A stretch of DNA of 57,200 bases from CAZUMJ01 sp964621605 (GCA_964621605.1 CAZUMJ010000021.1:1-57200), one strand, 5' to 3'. Positions 17,160-28,952 are shown, numbered from the stretch's first letter. A program made the numbers and translations. The notes: generated by a model from the sequence alone, not told the origin.

Positions 17160-18946
17160 CGGATGACCTCAGGGTTCAGCCCACAGGAACCGCCCATGTC
17201 GAGCGCCACCGCGGGCACGTCGTCGACCCCTTCCGGGCCAGGTCCATCGATCACCGACACGGGATCCTCCCAGATGACCGCAGCGCAGGCCGGGCGACGC
17301 GGATCGTCGGGCGCGAGGGGCCCGACCAGCGTCCACACGCCGGATTGGCGATAGCGCTCGAGCATGTCGCCTCGTGCGGGGGTGGCTGCCAGAAGGTCGG
17401 CATATGCGAAGTCGTTGGCCCGGCCGCTCAAGTCGACGACCGCGCGGTCCTGCAGCACGAAGTCGAGAAGGCCCGGAGTGTACGACCCGATGAGTCCACC
17501 GTTGAGTCCACCGCTGAAGCCCTTCTGCGCACCCATCCATTGTGCGGTCACGACGGCTTCGGTCTGCCACGCGCCACGTTTGGCCTGCTCGTGCCTCGCC
17601 TCACCCACGCTGGGCCAGCCGGCAAGGATCAGCAGCGCACCCATGACGAGAAGCGTGGCACTCCGTCCCGGCCTGACCCAACGGCGCGACGCCGCTCCAA
17701 GCGCGCAACCGAGTGCGGCCGCGACCCCAAGCGCGAACGTCGCCCGCGCCGGCAGCGAGGACTCCTCGGTGACCCACGACGGCAGGAGCACGAGATCCAG
17801 CGCGAGGTGGAGGAGCAGCAGAAGTGCCCCAAACGCCACCGCGGCCTCGAACGGTGCACGCCGCGCCCATGACGCGACGTGCACCGACCGCGGCACCCGT
17901 TCGAGGTCCGTCGCGGATCTGTCGCGTGCGGCATGACCCTTCCGGGCGAGCACCAGCAGCACGAAGCCCAGCACGACGGGCACCGCGAGCAGCCACGTCC
18001 CCACCGATCCGGCGGAGCCGCCCGACAGCGGGTTCGCGGCAGAGAGCGCCTGACCCCACACGCTGCGGGCCTGACCCCAGACAAGGCCGAGGTAGCCGAG
18101 CGACATACGCGACCCGTACTGGTCGGCCACGATCGTGCCCATCTCGTGCCATCGCACCGTGTCGCTCACGCTGAAGACGTGCCCGAAGCAGACAAGGTTC
18201 CAGGCGAAGTACGGGACCGTCACCGACGCCATCGACGCGACGCTGAGCGCCCCCCACCGCAGGCGCCGCGGCGCCGCGCATGCGAGCACGGCGAGCGACA
18301 CGAAGAGAGGGAGGAGGAAGTCCACCTGCGCCCACACCACCAGACCGGCGCCCACTCCGGTCAGCAACCCGGGGTACCGATCGTCGGGCGCACGCAGCTC
18401 GCGTGCCACCAGCGCCACCATCGTCACCACCGCGAGCAGGGTGAGTGCTCCCGCCATGCCGTCGAGGAGCGGGGACGTGAAGCTCGGGGCCGTCGCCACG
18501 ACCAGGCAACCTGCCGCAGCCAGATGACCCCAGCGGCGCGCCACCATGCGGGCGACCAAGGCCACGGCCAGCGCGACGATCAGCAACTGCGCCAGGAGCG
18601 CGGCTCGGATCAGCGCCGTTCCGTCCCACTTGTGCGCGAGCCCGGCGACGATCAGCTGCCAGAGCGGCTGGAAGCCGTTCGTCCGATGGATGCCGTCGAA
18701 GGTGACGCCGTCGCCGTCGGCCATGCGCCGACCGATCTCCAGGTAGGTGAACGCACCATCTGGGAGTCGGTAGAGCCACGCTTGGCTGGCGTATCGGATC
18801 TGTATGCCGGTCCAGGCGAGGCGCGCTGCACAGACCAGTGCGACCGCGCCGAACACCACACGCTCCCACGCACCGCCTGCCGCCTGCTGGACCGTTCGAC
18901 CCGCCGGTCGAGGCGTCGCAGCCGACGCCTCCACGGTTCCCGCCAC
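17156..18946 (-). CDS. GT-C-like membrane glycosyltransferase
   Basis: A 596-residue polytopic protein with about 10-12 TM segments. The first extracytoplasmic loop carries LPDGAFTYLEIGRRMADGDG and TFDGIHRTNGFQPLWQ, the signature of a widespread actinobacterial family related to GT39 mannosyltransferases; the usual first Asp pair appears here as PDG. A soluble domain of about 150 residues ends the protein. Start GTG 18946 follows the upstream stop TAG directly. It is coupled to the GT2 gene and probably adds a sugar from a polyprenyl phosphate donor. Confidence 0.78.
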   Translation of the reverse strand: MAGTVEASAATPRPAGRTVQQAAGGAWERVVFGAVALVCAARLAWTGIQIRYASQAWLYRLPDGAFTYLEIGRRMADGDGVTFDGIHRTNGFQPLWQLIVAGLAHKWDGTALIRAALLAQLLIVALAVALVARMVARRWGHLAAAGCLVVATAPSFTSPLLDGMAGALTLLAVVTMVALVARELRAPDDRYPGLLTGVGAGLVVWAQVDFLLPLFVSLAVLACAAPRRLRWGALSVASMASVTVPYFAWNLVCFGHVFSVSDTVRWHEMGTIVADQYGSRMSLGYLGLVWGQARSVWGQALSAANPLSGGSAGSVGTWLLAVPVVLGFVLLVLARKGHAARDRSATDLERVPRSVHVASWARRAPFEAAVAFGALLLLLHLALDLVLLPSWVTEESSLPARATFALGVAAALGCALGAASRRWVRPGRSATLLVMGALLILAGWPSVGEARHEQAKRGAWQTEAVVTAQWMGAQKGFSGGLNGGLIGSYTPGLLDFVLQDRAVVDLSGRANDFAYADLLAATPARGDMLERYRQSGVWTLVGPLAPDDPRRPACAAVIWEDPVSVIDGPGPEGVDDVPAVALDMGGSCGLNPEVIR

Positions 18947-20275
18947 CTACCGCCCCTGACGTCCCAGCACGGACCGGACCGTCCGGCCGAGGATCCGCAG
19001 GTCCAGGCGCAACGACTGGTGGCGCAGGTAGAAGAACTCGTACTGCAACTTCTCCAAGGCGTCACGCTCGTCGCCCGCGTACCCGTACTTCACCTGCGCC
19101 CAGCCGGTGAGTCCGGGATGCACGAGGTGACGCAGGTCGTAGAACGGCAGCTTCTGTCGCAGCTCCTCGACGTAGCGTGGCTGCTCCGGCCGTGGCCCCA
19201 CGAGCGCCAGCTCGCCTCGCAAGATGTTGAGCACCTGCGGCAGCTCGTCGACGTGGGTGAGGCGCAAGATCCGCCCGAAACGTGTGATGCGGGGATCGTC
19301 TCGCGCGGTCCACTCGCCCTCTGAGGACTCGGCCTGCACCATCGTGCGGAACTTGACGATCCGGAAGAGGGTGCCGTCCTTGCCGACGCGCTCCTGCCAG
19401 AACAGCAACGGCCCCCGGTTGCCGAACAGGTTGCCAAGGGCGACAAGCGGGATCGCCACCCCGAAGGGCACAAGGCCCAGCGCCGCCAGGGGCACATCCA
19501 CCAAGCGCTTCAGGCGGGCATAGCGCACCCGGTGCAGCTCGCCGATGTCGAACATCAACGACACACGTTCGAGCTCGGCCACCGGCAGCTTGCCGAGCCA
19601 CTCCTCGTAGAACAACGACAAGGTGCGCACCCGAAAGCCCTGTTCGTGCAGGGAGGCAACCTGGGCGACGATGTCATCGTCCTCCCGAGCGGAGCCGGAC
19701 AGCACCACAACGCTTGCGCCTGACTCGGTTGCAGCACGCACGAGCGGGCGGGGGTCATCCGCTTGCGGTCGAGCTTCGGTCGTGCGCAGCACAGCAACCA
19801 CCTGCGCGGGCTGCTCGACCTCTCCGCGCAGCTCGGCCTCGAGCTGCGCGCCGAGCTGGGCATCCCCGACGAAGAGCACCTGGTCGCGCGCCGCGAGGCG
19901 TTCCTCTCCGCCCCTGGCGACCGCGCTGATCGCCACGTAGAGCGGGAGGAGGGCGAGCATCGTGCCGAACACGACGAACCGTGGCAGGAGGGCGTCGCCG
20001 ACGGCGAGCTGTACGACCGAGATCGCCAGGGCTCCTCCGGCAGAGGCGGCGATCGCGCTCAACCACGCCGTGCGTCGAGAACGCACGAGATCAGGCAGGC
20101 CGACCCCGTACGCGACGAGGCATTGCAGCCCGATGTACGCGAACGACCACGCGAAGCGCGACGACGCATGCCAGCTGTACGGGCGCGGCGCGACGTAGGC
20201 CGCGTGGACCTTGCTCAGCAAGAGCACGACCACGAGCACCGCGGCGTACAACAACAGTCTCGAGAGGCGGCGCAT
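18947..20275 (-). CDS. Polyprenyl-phosphate phosphoglycosyl transferase (WbaP/CpsE type)
   Basis: This enzyme starts glycan assembly by moving a sugar phosphate onto undecaprenyl phosphate. The 442-residue product has four N-terminal TMs, a CoA-binding-like middle domain (DQVLFVGDAQLGAQLE), and the C-terminal bacterial sugar transferase domain: KRLVDVPLAALGLVPFGVAIPLVA, FWQERVGKDGTLFRIVKFRTM, RITRFGRILRLTHVDELPQVLNIL and LVGPRPEQPRYVEEL. ATG 20275 has AAAGGA upstream; a GTG one codon earlier is possible. It heads a five-gene operon reaching 14113. Confidence 0.9.
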   Translation of the reverse strand: MRRLSRLLLYAAVLVVVLLLSKVHAAYVAPRPYSWHASSRFAWSFAYIGLQCLVAYGVGLPDLVRSRRTAWLSAIAASAGGALAISVVQLAVGDALLPRFVVFGTMLALLPLYVAISAVARGGEERLAARDQVLFVGDAQLGAQLEAELRGEVEQPAQVVAVLRTTEARPQADDPRPLVRAATESGASVVVLSGSAREDDDIVAQVASLHEQGFRVRTLSLFYEEWLGKLPVAELERVSLMFDIGELHRVRYARLKRLVDVPLAALGLVPFGVAIPLVALGNLFGNRGPLLFWQERVGKDGTLFRIVKFRTMVQAESSEGEWTARDDPRITRFGRILRLTHVDELPQVLNILRGELALVGPRPEQPRYVEELRQKLPFYDLRHLVHPGLTGWAQVKYGYAGDERDALEKLQYEFFYLRHQSLRLDLRILGRTVRSVLGRQGR

Positions 20276-20344
20276 CACGTCCTTTGCAAGCTCTGCTCAC
20301 ACATCGGCAGATCCCGCGAAAACCTCAGGGGCAGCCCCAGAGAC

Positions 20345-20382
20345 GAGGCACCTGCCGCGCAGCACGCGTCGTGGGGTGCCTC
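20345..20382 (-). terminator. Possible hairpin after uvrA
   Basis: A perfect 8-bp inverted repeat GAGGCACC / GGTGCCTC with a 22-nt loop lies between the uvrA stop and the phosphoglycosyl transferase start. There is no T-tract, so this may be a factor-dependent site or simply structure in the leader. Confidence 0.35.
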
Positions 20383-20413
20383 CCACTGCGACAGAACGGA
20401 CGACCCGCGACGA

Positions 20414-23263
<2,850 letters not shown>

Positions 23264-23269
23264 CGTCGA

Positions 23270-24502
23270 TCAGCCTAGCGAGCCCGCAACATCCGGTGTC
23301 GAACACTCGTTCGATTTCGTGCCTGCCGGCGGCCGGATGGCACGGAAGAGCTCGACGAGCAGCGCGAGCAACAGCAGGTTGCGCAGCAGGACCAGCGAGC
23401 CGGCAAGCCGGTTGCCGGTGACGACCCACGAGTCGAACGTGCACAGGTAGGCGAACGTGGCGAGCGACGTTGCGGCGGCGAGCCAGCCCACCCGTCGATT
23501 GCCCCGAGCCGCGAGGAGAGCGCCGAACGGCACCACCCACACGACGTACTGGCCCGAGATGATGCGCGAGAAGACCATCGAGGCCACCGTGAGCGCACCG
23601 GTCAGTGCCACCATGTCGGCCCCCGGCCGCCATGCCCGCCACACCGCCACGAGCCCGAACAGGACAAGGCCGACGAGCATGGCGTTGTTCACCCACGTGA
23701 AGCCACCGGCGTCGATCACGTACGCGCCCGACTCGAAGGTGATCGGCCCGCGCCACCCGAGCAAGCGCACCGATGCCAGGAGGCTCTCGACCTCGAGCCC
23801 GCGCCCGGCACGGAAGTCGAGGAACCGCCGAAAGCCTTCCGGTGACCACGCGTACCAAACTGCAGTGGCCACCACGACACCGCACACGCCCGACGCAAGC
23901 GCCCGCCAGCGCCGCTGGGCGACGAGTGCTCCGAGCAACACCACGGGCCAGAGCTTCGCCAACCACCCCAGCACCACCGGAAGGGTGGTGCGCCTTTGCC
24001 GCTCGAGCGCGACGAGTCCGACCGTGGCGCAGGCCACCGCGAGGAAGTCGAGGCGAAACCACGCGATGAGCGCGCCTGGCGCCACGATGCCCGTCCACCA
24101 ACGGGTGAGGGCGGCTGCATGCTCGGGGTAGGAGCGCCTGAGGTACACGAGGCTGCCGAACTCGACGCTCGCCATCGCGACGCCGAAGACCACCATCGAG
24201 ACCTCGAGGGGGCCCCAGAAGCGTGCGGCGAACGGCATCGTGAGGATGGGCAGCGGCGGGAACTCGTAGACGAGGTGCCGGTACGGGAGGTTCAGCAGGT
24301 CTGCTCCCCCACCGCCGACCAACCAGTGCTTGTGCGTGCACATCCCGAGCACCTTGCCGGTCGGTCGCCAGATGCAGTCGGCCTGCGCTCGGAAGTGCCC
24401 GACGTCGGTGGGAAACACGCCGGGCAGCACGAACACGGCGAGCAGCACCCCGACTCCACGACCCGCGAGCTCCCACCACAGGGGCGGGCGGCCGTCACGC
24501 AT
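23270..24502 (-). CDS. GT87-like polytopic membrane glycosyltransferase
   Basis: The 410-residue product has about 9-10 TM segments. LPYRHLVYEFPPLPILTMPFA carries the Y-E-F-P-P-L motif typical of GT87/DUF2029 polyprenyl-phosphomannose-dependent enzymes, and a mature Asp-rich first loop (PTDVGHFRAQADC) precedes it. ATG 24502 shares one base with the stop of the upstream gene (TGATG), so the two membrane proteins are co-translated. Acceptor and donor are unknown; the YEFPPL match is the main support. Confidence 0.75.
   Translation of the reverse strand: MRDGRPPLWWELAGRGVGVLLAVFVLPGVFPTDVGHFRAQADCIWRPTGKVLGMCTHKHWLVGGGGADLLNLPYRHLVYEFPPLPILTMPFAARFWGPLEVSMVVFGVAMASVEFGSLVYLRRSYPEHAAALTRWWTGIVAPGALIAWFRLDFLAVACATVGLVALERQRRTTLPVVLGWLAKLWPVVLLGALVAQRRWRALASGVCGVVVATAVWYAWSPEGFRRFLDFRAGRGLEVESLLASVRLLGWRGPITFESGAYVIDAGGFTWVNNAMLVGLVLFGLVAVWRAWRPGADMVALTGALTVASMVFSRIISGQYVVWVVPFGALLAARGNRRVGWLAAATSLATFAYLCTFDSWVVTGNRLAGSLVLLRNLLLLALLVELFRAIRPPAGTKSNECSTPDVAGSLG
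23272..23314 (-). promoter_or_regulatory. SOS (LexA) box and leaderless promoter of uvrA
   Basis: TCGAACACTCGTTCGA at 23299-23314 is a perfect palindrome matching the Gram-positive/actinobacterial LexA box (GAAC-N4-GTTC). On the minus strand a TAGGCT -10 (23272-23277) lies 8 nt before the uvrA ATG; the box overlaps where a -35 would be. It sits inside the 3' end of the upstream coding sequence, so the promoter is intragenic. Confidence 0.8.
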
Positions 24503-26244
24503 CAGCTGCCGACCGAGCGGTAGTGCACCACGTAGAGGGGGATGTTGCCTATGAAGTACACGACCCGGTCGCCCTCCCGGCGGAACCCGTCGATGGTCGC
24601 GGGTGCGTTGGAGCGATCGAGCGTGACGAACCCGAAGTCGTGAAAGCCGGCGTCCAGGGTGATCTCGGCCGCCCGAGTCTGCTCGCCCGGCTCCGCGGCG
24701 ACCAGCCACCGCCCGGCTCCGGGGTGGGCCGCGAACTCGCGAGGGACGAAGCCGAGCGTGCGCTCGAACACCAGCACCGGCTCGGGCCCACCCGCCAGCT
24801 CGCGGCCGGCCCGTGAGGTGTCATGCGTCCGCTGGCTCATCCAGATGAGGCCGAACAGCGTGACCGCCACGGCAAGGCCGACGAACGTGCGCTGGGCAAG
24901 GCGGTGCAACGAGGGCAGGCTCAACGCGCCGACGACCACGAGCACGAAGCCCGACAACAGCACATAGCGCCCACCCCACTGTGGCCCGGCCCCGCCGGTG
25001 TACTGGGTGGCCCAGATGAACGGAAGCGTGGCGAGCGCCAGCACGACCGCGCTACGACGAGCGACCTGCCCACGCCATCCGACGACGCCTGCCACGGCGA
25101 TCGGTGCCGCACCGAAGAGCCCGGAGACGAACCCCAACCCGCCGGCGAAGCGCACCAGGTACAGCGCGCACGCACCGAGGGCGAGCAGTGCGAGCAGACG
25201 TTCGTCGACCCGCACGGAACTGTCTCGACGAACGGTGCCGCGCACGGCCAACCACGCCAGCAGCCCCGCGCCCACCATGCTCAGCGCGATCCACTCGACA
25301 GACGATGACGGGCTGATGCCGAAGGTCGTCACGAGACCCTCTCGCAGGCGGACCCCGACGTCGGATCCAGCGCTGGACGCGGCGCCTGCCGTGCGACCGG
25401 AACGGATGCTCGATCCGAGAATCGAGGTCTCGAGCGCGATGTTCGCCGCGAACATCGCGAGGGCGGCCCCGGTCGCGCCGGCGCCGAACGCAAGCGGACG
25501 CGTGAGCTGGCGGTCTCGCCACAGCAGATACAGGCAGGCCCCGGCCGTGCAGACCGCCACGTACACCAGTGCCTCGCTGCGCATCGTCGACGCGACGCCG
25601 TACCCGAGCCCGGTGAGCAGCCCGCAGCCGAGCGCGCGGCGCCACCCGCCCTCCTGGTTCTCGCGCTGCAGCCCGGCCACGAGCGCGTCGAACCCCCACG
25701 CCATGGCGGCGAGGCCGATCGTGTGCTCCCAGAGGTCGAGGGAGTAGATGAGCACCGGCGAGGCGAGCCCCACCAGCCAGAACGCCCACCACGCGACGCG
25801 AGGGCGGCCCCCGAGCCGCCGCGCGAGCGCCCGCGCAGCGAACGCGCAGGCCACGCCTCCGAGCATCGGGAGCAGCAGCGCCAGGCGGTACCCACCCAGC
25901 CGATACAGCGGTTCGGCGGCCAGGATCATCGGCAGCGTGGTGACCTGCACCCAATGCCCGTCGATGTGCTTCGTGCCGAAGAACGGATGCAGGTCGCCGG
26001 TGGGGTCCCACCGCTGCGCCCAGTACCCGACGTCAGGGTCGGTCCAGGTGCCGTGCTGCTGCATCGCGGCGAGGGTGCTGACCTTGCCGCCGGTGTCCGT
26101 GCCCAGGTAGCCCCCAGCGTCGTTGAGGAACGACAGCCCCACGTAGCACAGCAGGAGGAGCACCCCCGCGCACACGACCTGGCGGGAAACCGGGAGGTCC
26201 GCCCACCGGGCGGCGACTCGTGCGGTGGGCGAGGTGCGTGACAT
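24502..26244 (-). CDS. Polytopic membrane protein, GT-C-like
   Basis: The product has about 580 residues and roughly 12 TM segments, with a long extracytoplasmic loop after TM1 (TDTGGKVSTLAAMQQHGTWTDPDVGYWAQ) and a C-terminal soluble domain of about 100 residues that includes FVTLDRSNAPATIDGF. This overall layout is shared by GT-C glycosyltransferases, but I see no decisive catalytic motif. ATG 26244 is chosen over GTG 26253. It is coupled to the GT87-like gene and probably works with it on a surface glycan. Confidence 0.65.
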   Translation of the reverse strand: MSRTSPTARVAARWADLPVSRQVVCAGVLLLLCYVGLSFLNDAGGYLGTDTGGKVSTLAAMQQHGTWTDPDVGYWAQRWDPTGDLHPFFGTKHIDGHWVQVTTLPMILAAEPLYRLGGYRLALLLPMLGGVACAFAARALARRLGGRPRVAWWAFWLVGLASPVLIYSLDLWEHTIGLAAMAWGFDALVAGLQRENQEGGWRRALGCGLLTGLGYGVASTMRSEALVYVAVCTAGACLYLLWRDRQLTRPLAFGAGATGAALAMFAANIALETSILGSSIRSGRTAGAASSAGSDVGVRLREGLVTTFGISPSSSVEWIALSMVGAGLLAWLAVRGTVRRDSSVRVDERLLALLALGACALYLVRFAGGLGFVSGLFGAAPIAVAGVVGWRGQVARRSAVVLALATLPFIWATQYTGGAGPQWGGRYVLLSGFVLVVVGALSLPSLHRLAQRTFVGLAVAVTLFGLIWMSQRTHDTSRAGRELAGGPEPVLVFERTLGFVPREFAAHPGAGRWLVAAEPGEQTRAAEITLDAGFHDFGFVTLDRSNAPATIDGFRREGDRVVYFIGNIPLYVVHYRSVGS

Positions 26245-26354
26245 GACCGTCACAGATTGGCACGCCGCACCACCGACGCCGTGCGTTCAGCGTGGCCTGC
26301 ACATCCACCGCCACTTCTGCCAAGCCCGAGCACCCGCGGCAAGGCGCACGGTGA

Positions 26355-28382
26355 TCAGCCGACCTCGCGCTGCTCCCGGCGGAGCTCCTTGATCTCGTCA
26401 CGCAGCCGCGCTGCGTACTCGAAGCGCAGGTCGGAGGACGCCTCCGCCATCTCTTCTTCGAGCGTCGCGATGAGGCGCGCCAGTTCGTCACCAGGAAGCT
26501 CGGCGAGCTCGCGCCGGCGAGCCTCGTCCGCCGGCCGATCTCTGCGACGACCGGCGCCGGGGACCGGAGCACCCTCCGCGGGCCGCAGGAAGCTGAGGAT
26601 GTCGGTGACCGCCTTGCGCACGGTCTGGGGGTTGATGCCGTGCTCGGCGTTGTAGGCCTGCTGTAGCCCACGCCGCCGGTTCGTCTCGCTGATCGCGCGC
26701 TGCATCGAGTTGGTGACCGTGTCGGCGTACATGATCACCTGGCCGTCGACGTTGCGGGCAGCACGCCCGATCGTCTGCACGAGCGATGTCTCGCTGCGCA
26801 GGAAGCCCTCCTTGTCGGCGTCGAGGATCGCGACGAGCGACACCTCGGGAAGGTCGAGTCCCTCTCGCAGCAGGTTGATGCCGACCAGCACATCGAACTC
26901 GCCAAGGCGGAGGTCGCGCAGGATCTCGATGCGCTGGATGGTGTCGACCTCGCTGTGCAGGTAGCGGACCTTCACCCCCAGCTCCAGCAGGTAGTCGGTG
27001 AGGTCTTCGGCCATCTTCTTGGTGAGCGTCGTGACCAGCACTCGGTCGCCACGCGCGACGCGGGCGTCGATCTGCTCGTGGAGGTCGTCGATCTGCCCCT
27101 TCGTGGGCTTCACGATGACCTCCGGGTCGACGAGCCCGGTGGGGCGCACCACCTGCTCGACGACGCGTGACGACACCTCGAGCTCGTAGGCGCCGGGCGT
27201 GGCCGACAAGAACACGAGCTGCGGCACCCGCTCGATGAACTCCTCGAAGCGCAGCGGACGGTTGTCGGCCGCTGACGGGAGGCGGAAGCCGTGCTCGATG
27301 AGGGTCGCCTTGCGGCTGCGGTCGCCTTCGTACTGTCCGTGCAGCTGCGGCACGCTCTGGTGGCTCTCGTCGAGCACCACGAGGAAGTCGTCACCGAAGA
27401 AGTCGAGCAACGTGTGCGGCGGCTCCCCAGGGGCCCGCCCGTCGATCGGGGCCGAATAGTTCTCGATCCCGTTGCAGAACCCGACCTCGGCCATCATCTC
27501 GAGGTCGTACTGGGTTCGCATGCGCAGCCGCTGGGCTTCGAGGAGCTTGCCTTCGGACTCGAACTGTGCCAGGCGCTGCTGGAGCTCGGCTTCGATGCGC
27601 CCGATCGCGACGCGCATGCGCTCGTCGCTCGCCACGTAGTGGGTGGCAGGAAAGACGATGAGCTCCTGCAGCTCCCCCACCTTTTCGCCGGTGAGCGGGT
27701 CGACGACCACGATCGCCTCGACCTCGTCGCCGAAGAGCTGCACACGCACCGCGGTCTCGTCGTACGCGGGGTGGACCTCGATCGTGTCGCCTCGCACCCG
27801 GAACTTGCCCCGCACGAGGTTCATGTCGTTGCGCTCGTACTGCATGTCGACGAGCTTGCGCAGCACGTCGCGCTGGTCGACGTCTTCGCCCACCCGGACG
27901 ACCAACAGCTTGTCGCGGTACTCGTCGGGTGAGCCGAGGCCGTAGATGCACGACACCGATGCCACGACGATCGTGTCGGGCCGGGTGAGGAGGGCAGACG
28001 TGGCGGAGTGGCGCAGCCGATCGATCTCGTCGTTCACCGACGAGTCCTTCTCGATGTACGTGTCGCTCGTGGGGAGGTACGCCTCGGGTTGGTAGTAGTC
28101 GTAGTAGCTGACGAAGTACTCGACGCGGTTGTTGGGGAAGAACTCGCGGAACTCGTTGGCGAGCTGCGCGGCGAGCGACTTGTTGGGTGCGATCACCAAG
28201 GTCGGCTTCTGCACCTGCTCGATCGTCCAGGCGATGGTCGCCGACTTCCCGGACCCGGTGATGCCCAGCAGCGTGAGAAACCGATCGCCGGCCTCGATCC
28301 CTTCGGAGAGGCCGGCGATCGCCGTGGGTTGGTCGCCGGCCGGAGCGAACTCGGAGACGACCTTGAACTGATGGTCAGGCAT
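26355..28382 (-). CDS. uvrB: UvrABC excinuclease subunit B
   Basis: UvrB verifies damage and recruits UvrC. The full-length 675-residue protein has Walker A GITGSGKSATIAW (about 40-52), the beta-hairpin region YYDYYQPEAYLP...KDSSVNDEIDRLRHSAT, VVASVSCIYGLGSPDEY, the Walker B-type DESH motif (VLDESHQSVPQL), helicase motifs SLVAILDADKEGFLRS and QTIGRAARN, and a C-terminal UVR motif (FEYAARLRDEIKELR) that contacts UvrC. The ATG at 28382 directly follows a palindrome that overlaps its -10. Confidence 0.98.
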   Translation of the reverse strand: MPDHQFKVVSEFAPAGDQPTAIAGLSEGIEAGDRFLTLLGITGSGKSATIAWTIEQVQKPTLVIAPNKSLAAQLANEFREFFPNNRVEYFVSYYDYYQPEAYLPTSDTYIEKDSSVNDEIDRLRHSATSALLTRPDTIVVASVSCIYGLGSPDEYRDKLLVVRVGEDVDQRDVLRKLVDMQYERNDMNLVRGKFRVRGDTIEVHPAYDETAVRVQLFGDEVEAIVVVDPLTGEKVGELQELIVFPATHYVASDERMRVAIGRIEAELQQRLAQFESEGKLLEAQRLRMRTQYDLEMMAEVGFCNGIENYSAPIDGRAPGEPPHTLLDFFGDDFLVVLDESHQSVPQLHGQYEGDRSRKATLIEHGFRLPSAADNRPLRFEEFIERVPQLVFLSATPGAYELEVSSRVVEQVVRPTGLVDPEVIVKPTKGQIDDLHEQIDARVARGDRVLVTTLTKKMAEDLTDYLLELGVKVRYLHSEVDTIQRIEILRDLRLGEFDVLVGINLLREGLDLPEVSLVAILDADKEGFLRSETSLVQTIGRAARNVDGQVIMYADTVTNSMQRAISETNRRRGLQQAYNAEHGINPQTVRKAVTDILSFLRPAEGAPVPGAGRRRDRPADEARRRELAELPGDELARLIATLEEEMAEASSDLRFEYAARLRDEIKELRREQREVG

Positions 28383-28396
28383 CGTACAAGTGTACG
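28383..28396 (-). promoter_or_regulatory. Palindrome overlapping the uvrB -10
   Basis: CGTACAAGTGTACG has perfect 6-nt arms around a 2-nt centre and abuts the uvrB ATG. Read on the minus strand it contains TACACT, a leaderless -10 placed 6 nt before the start. The GTAC-N4-GTAC spacing equals that of a LexA box (GAAC-N4-GTTC) with one base changed per arm, so it may be a variant operator. It could also bind another regulator. Confidence 0.5.
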
Positions 28397-28424
28397 ACGC
28401 CAGCGGGTGACGTGCTTCGGCCTC

Positions 28425-28649
28425 TTACTGGGTGCACTCGGCAGGCACGGGACCGGACTTGCCGGCGTGCCCGACGCACACGCTGTAGCGGCTGTACTGG
28501 CTGCGCTGCACCTTGCCGAAGTAGGTCACGGCGGTGATGCACACGACGGCGATGAGCGCCACAAGGAGGGCGTACTCCACGATCGATGCACCTCGTTCAT
28601 CCTTCGAGCGCTCGCTTCTCGCTGCACGCCACCGGCGGATGATCTCCAT
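28425..28649 (-). CDS. Flp-family type IVb pilin with Cys-containing tail
   Basis: A 74-residue prepilin. After a short basic leader (MEIIRRWRAARSERSKDERG) comes the cleavage site G/ASIVEYALLVALIAVV, with Glu at +5 and Tyr at +6 as in Flp pilins. The mature form continues past the hydrophobic helix with about 25 polar residues containing two Cys (SVCVGHAGKSG, AECTQ), absent from the sister pilin at 28764-28952. A strong GGGGAGGAAAA site precedes ATG 28649. It would be assembled by the Tad machinery encoded at 33884-40364. Confidence 0.9.
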   Translation of the reverse strand: MEIIRRWRAARSERSKDERGASIVEYALLVALIAVVCITAVTYFGKVQRSQYSRYSVCVGHAGKSGPVPAECTQ

Positions 28650-28693
28650 GGCTTTTCCTCCCCGTAGAGCCCGATCTCTCACCTAACGCGAAA

Positions 28694-28719
28694 GAGGCAG
28701 GCCCAAAAGGGCCTGCCTC
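28694..28719 (-). terminator. Strong hairpin between the two pilin genes
   Basis: A perfect 11-bp stem GAGGCAGGCCC / GGGCCTGCCTC with a four-base loop, followed on the minus strand by CTCTTTCG. It probably terminates or attenuates transcripts from the upstream pilin before the second pilin. Confidence 0.7.
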
Positions 28720-28763
28720 TCCCGTCTGTTGGTACTGCAGCAGGTCAGAAGACCTGCAGAGGA

Positions 28764-28952
28764 CTAGCTGATCGCCGAGCCGACCGACGAGAACTTGCTG
28801 GAGGCCTGCTTGCCGAGGTAGGTCACGGCAACGATGCAGACGACGGCGATGAGGGCCACGAGCAGGGCGTACTCCACGAGGGAGGCACCACGCTCGGTGT
28901 CGCCGAAGCGAGCCCGAAGGTAGGCGGCAAGGTGTTCGTACGAGCTAAGCAT
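28764..28952 (-). CDS. Flp-family type IVb pilin
   Basis: A 62-residue prepilin: a basic leader (MLSSYEHLAAYLRARFGDTERG), cleavage site G/ASLVEYALLVALIAVV with Glu +5 and Tyr +6, then a short tail GKQASSKFSSVGSAIS typical of Flp pilins. ATG 28952 is preceded by AGGGAG. The core is almost identical to the downstream pilin, so the pair arose by duplication; the strong hairpin between them suggests this copy is the more abundant product. Confidence 0.92.
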   Translation of the reverse strand: MLSSYEHLAAYLRARFGDTERGASLVEYALLVALIAVVCIVAVTYLGKQASSKFSSVGSAIS

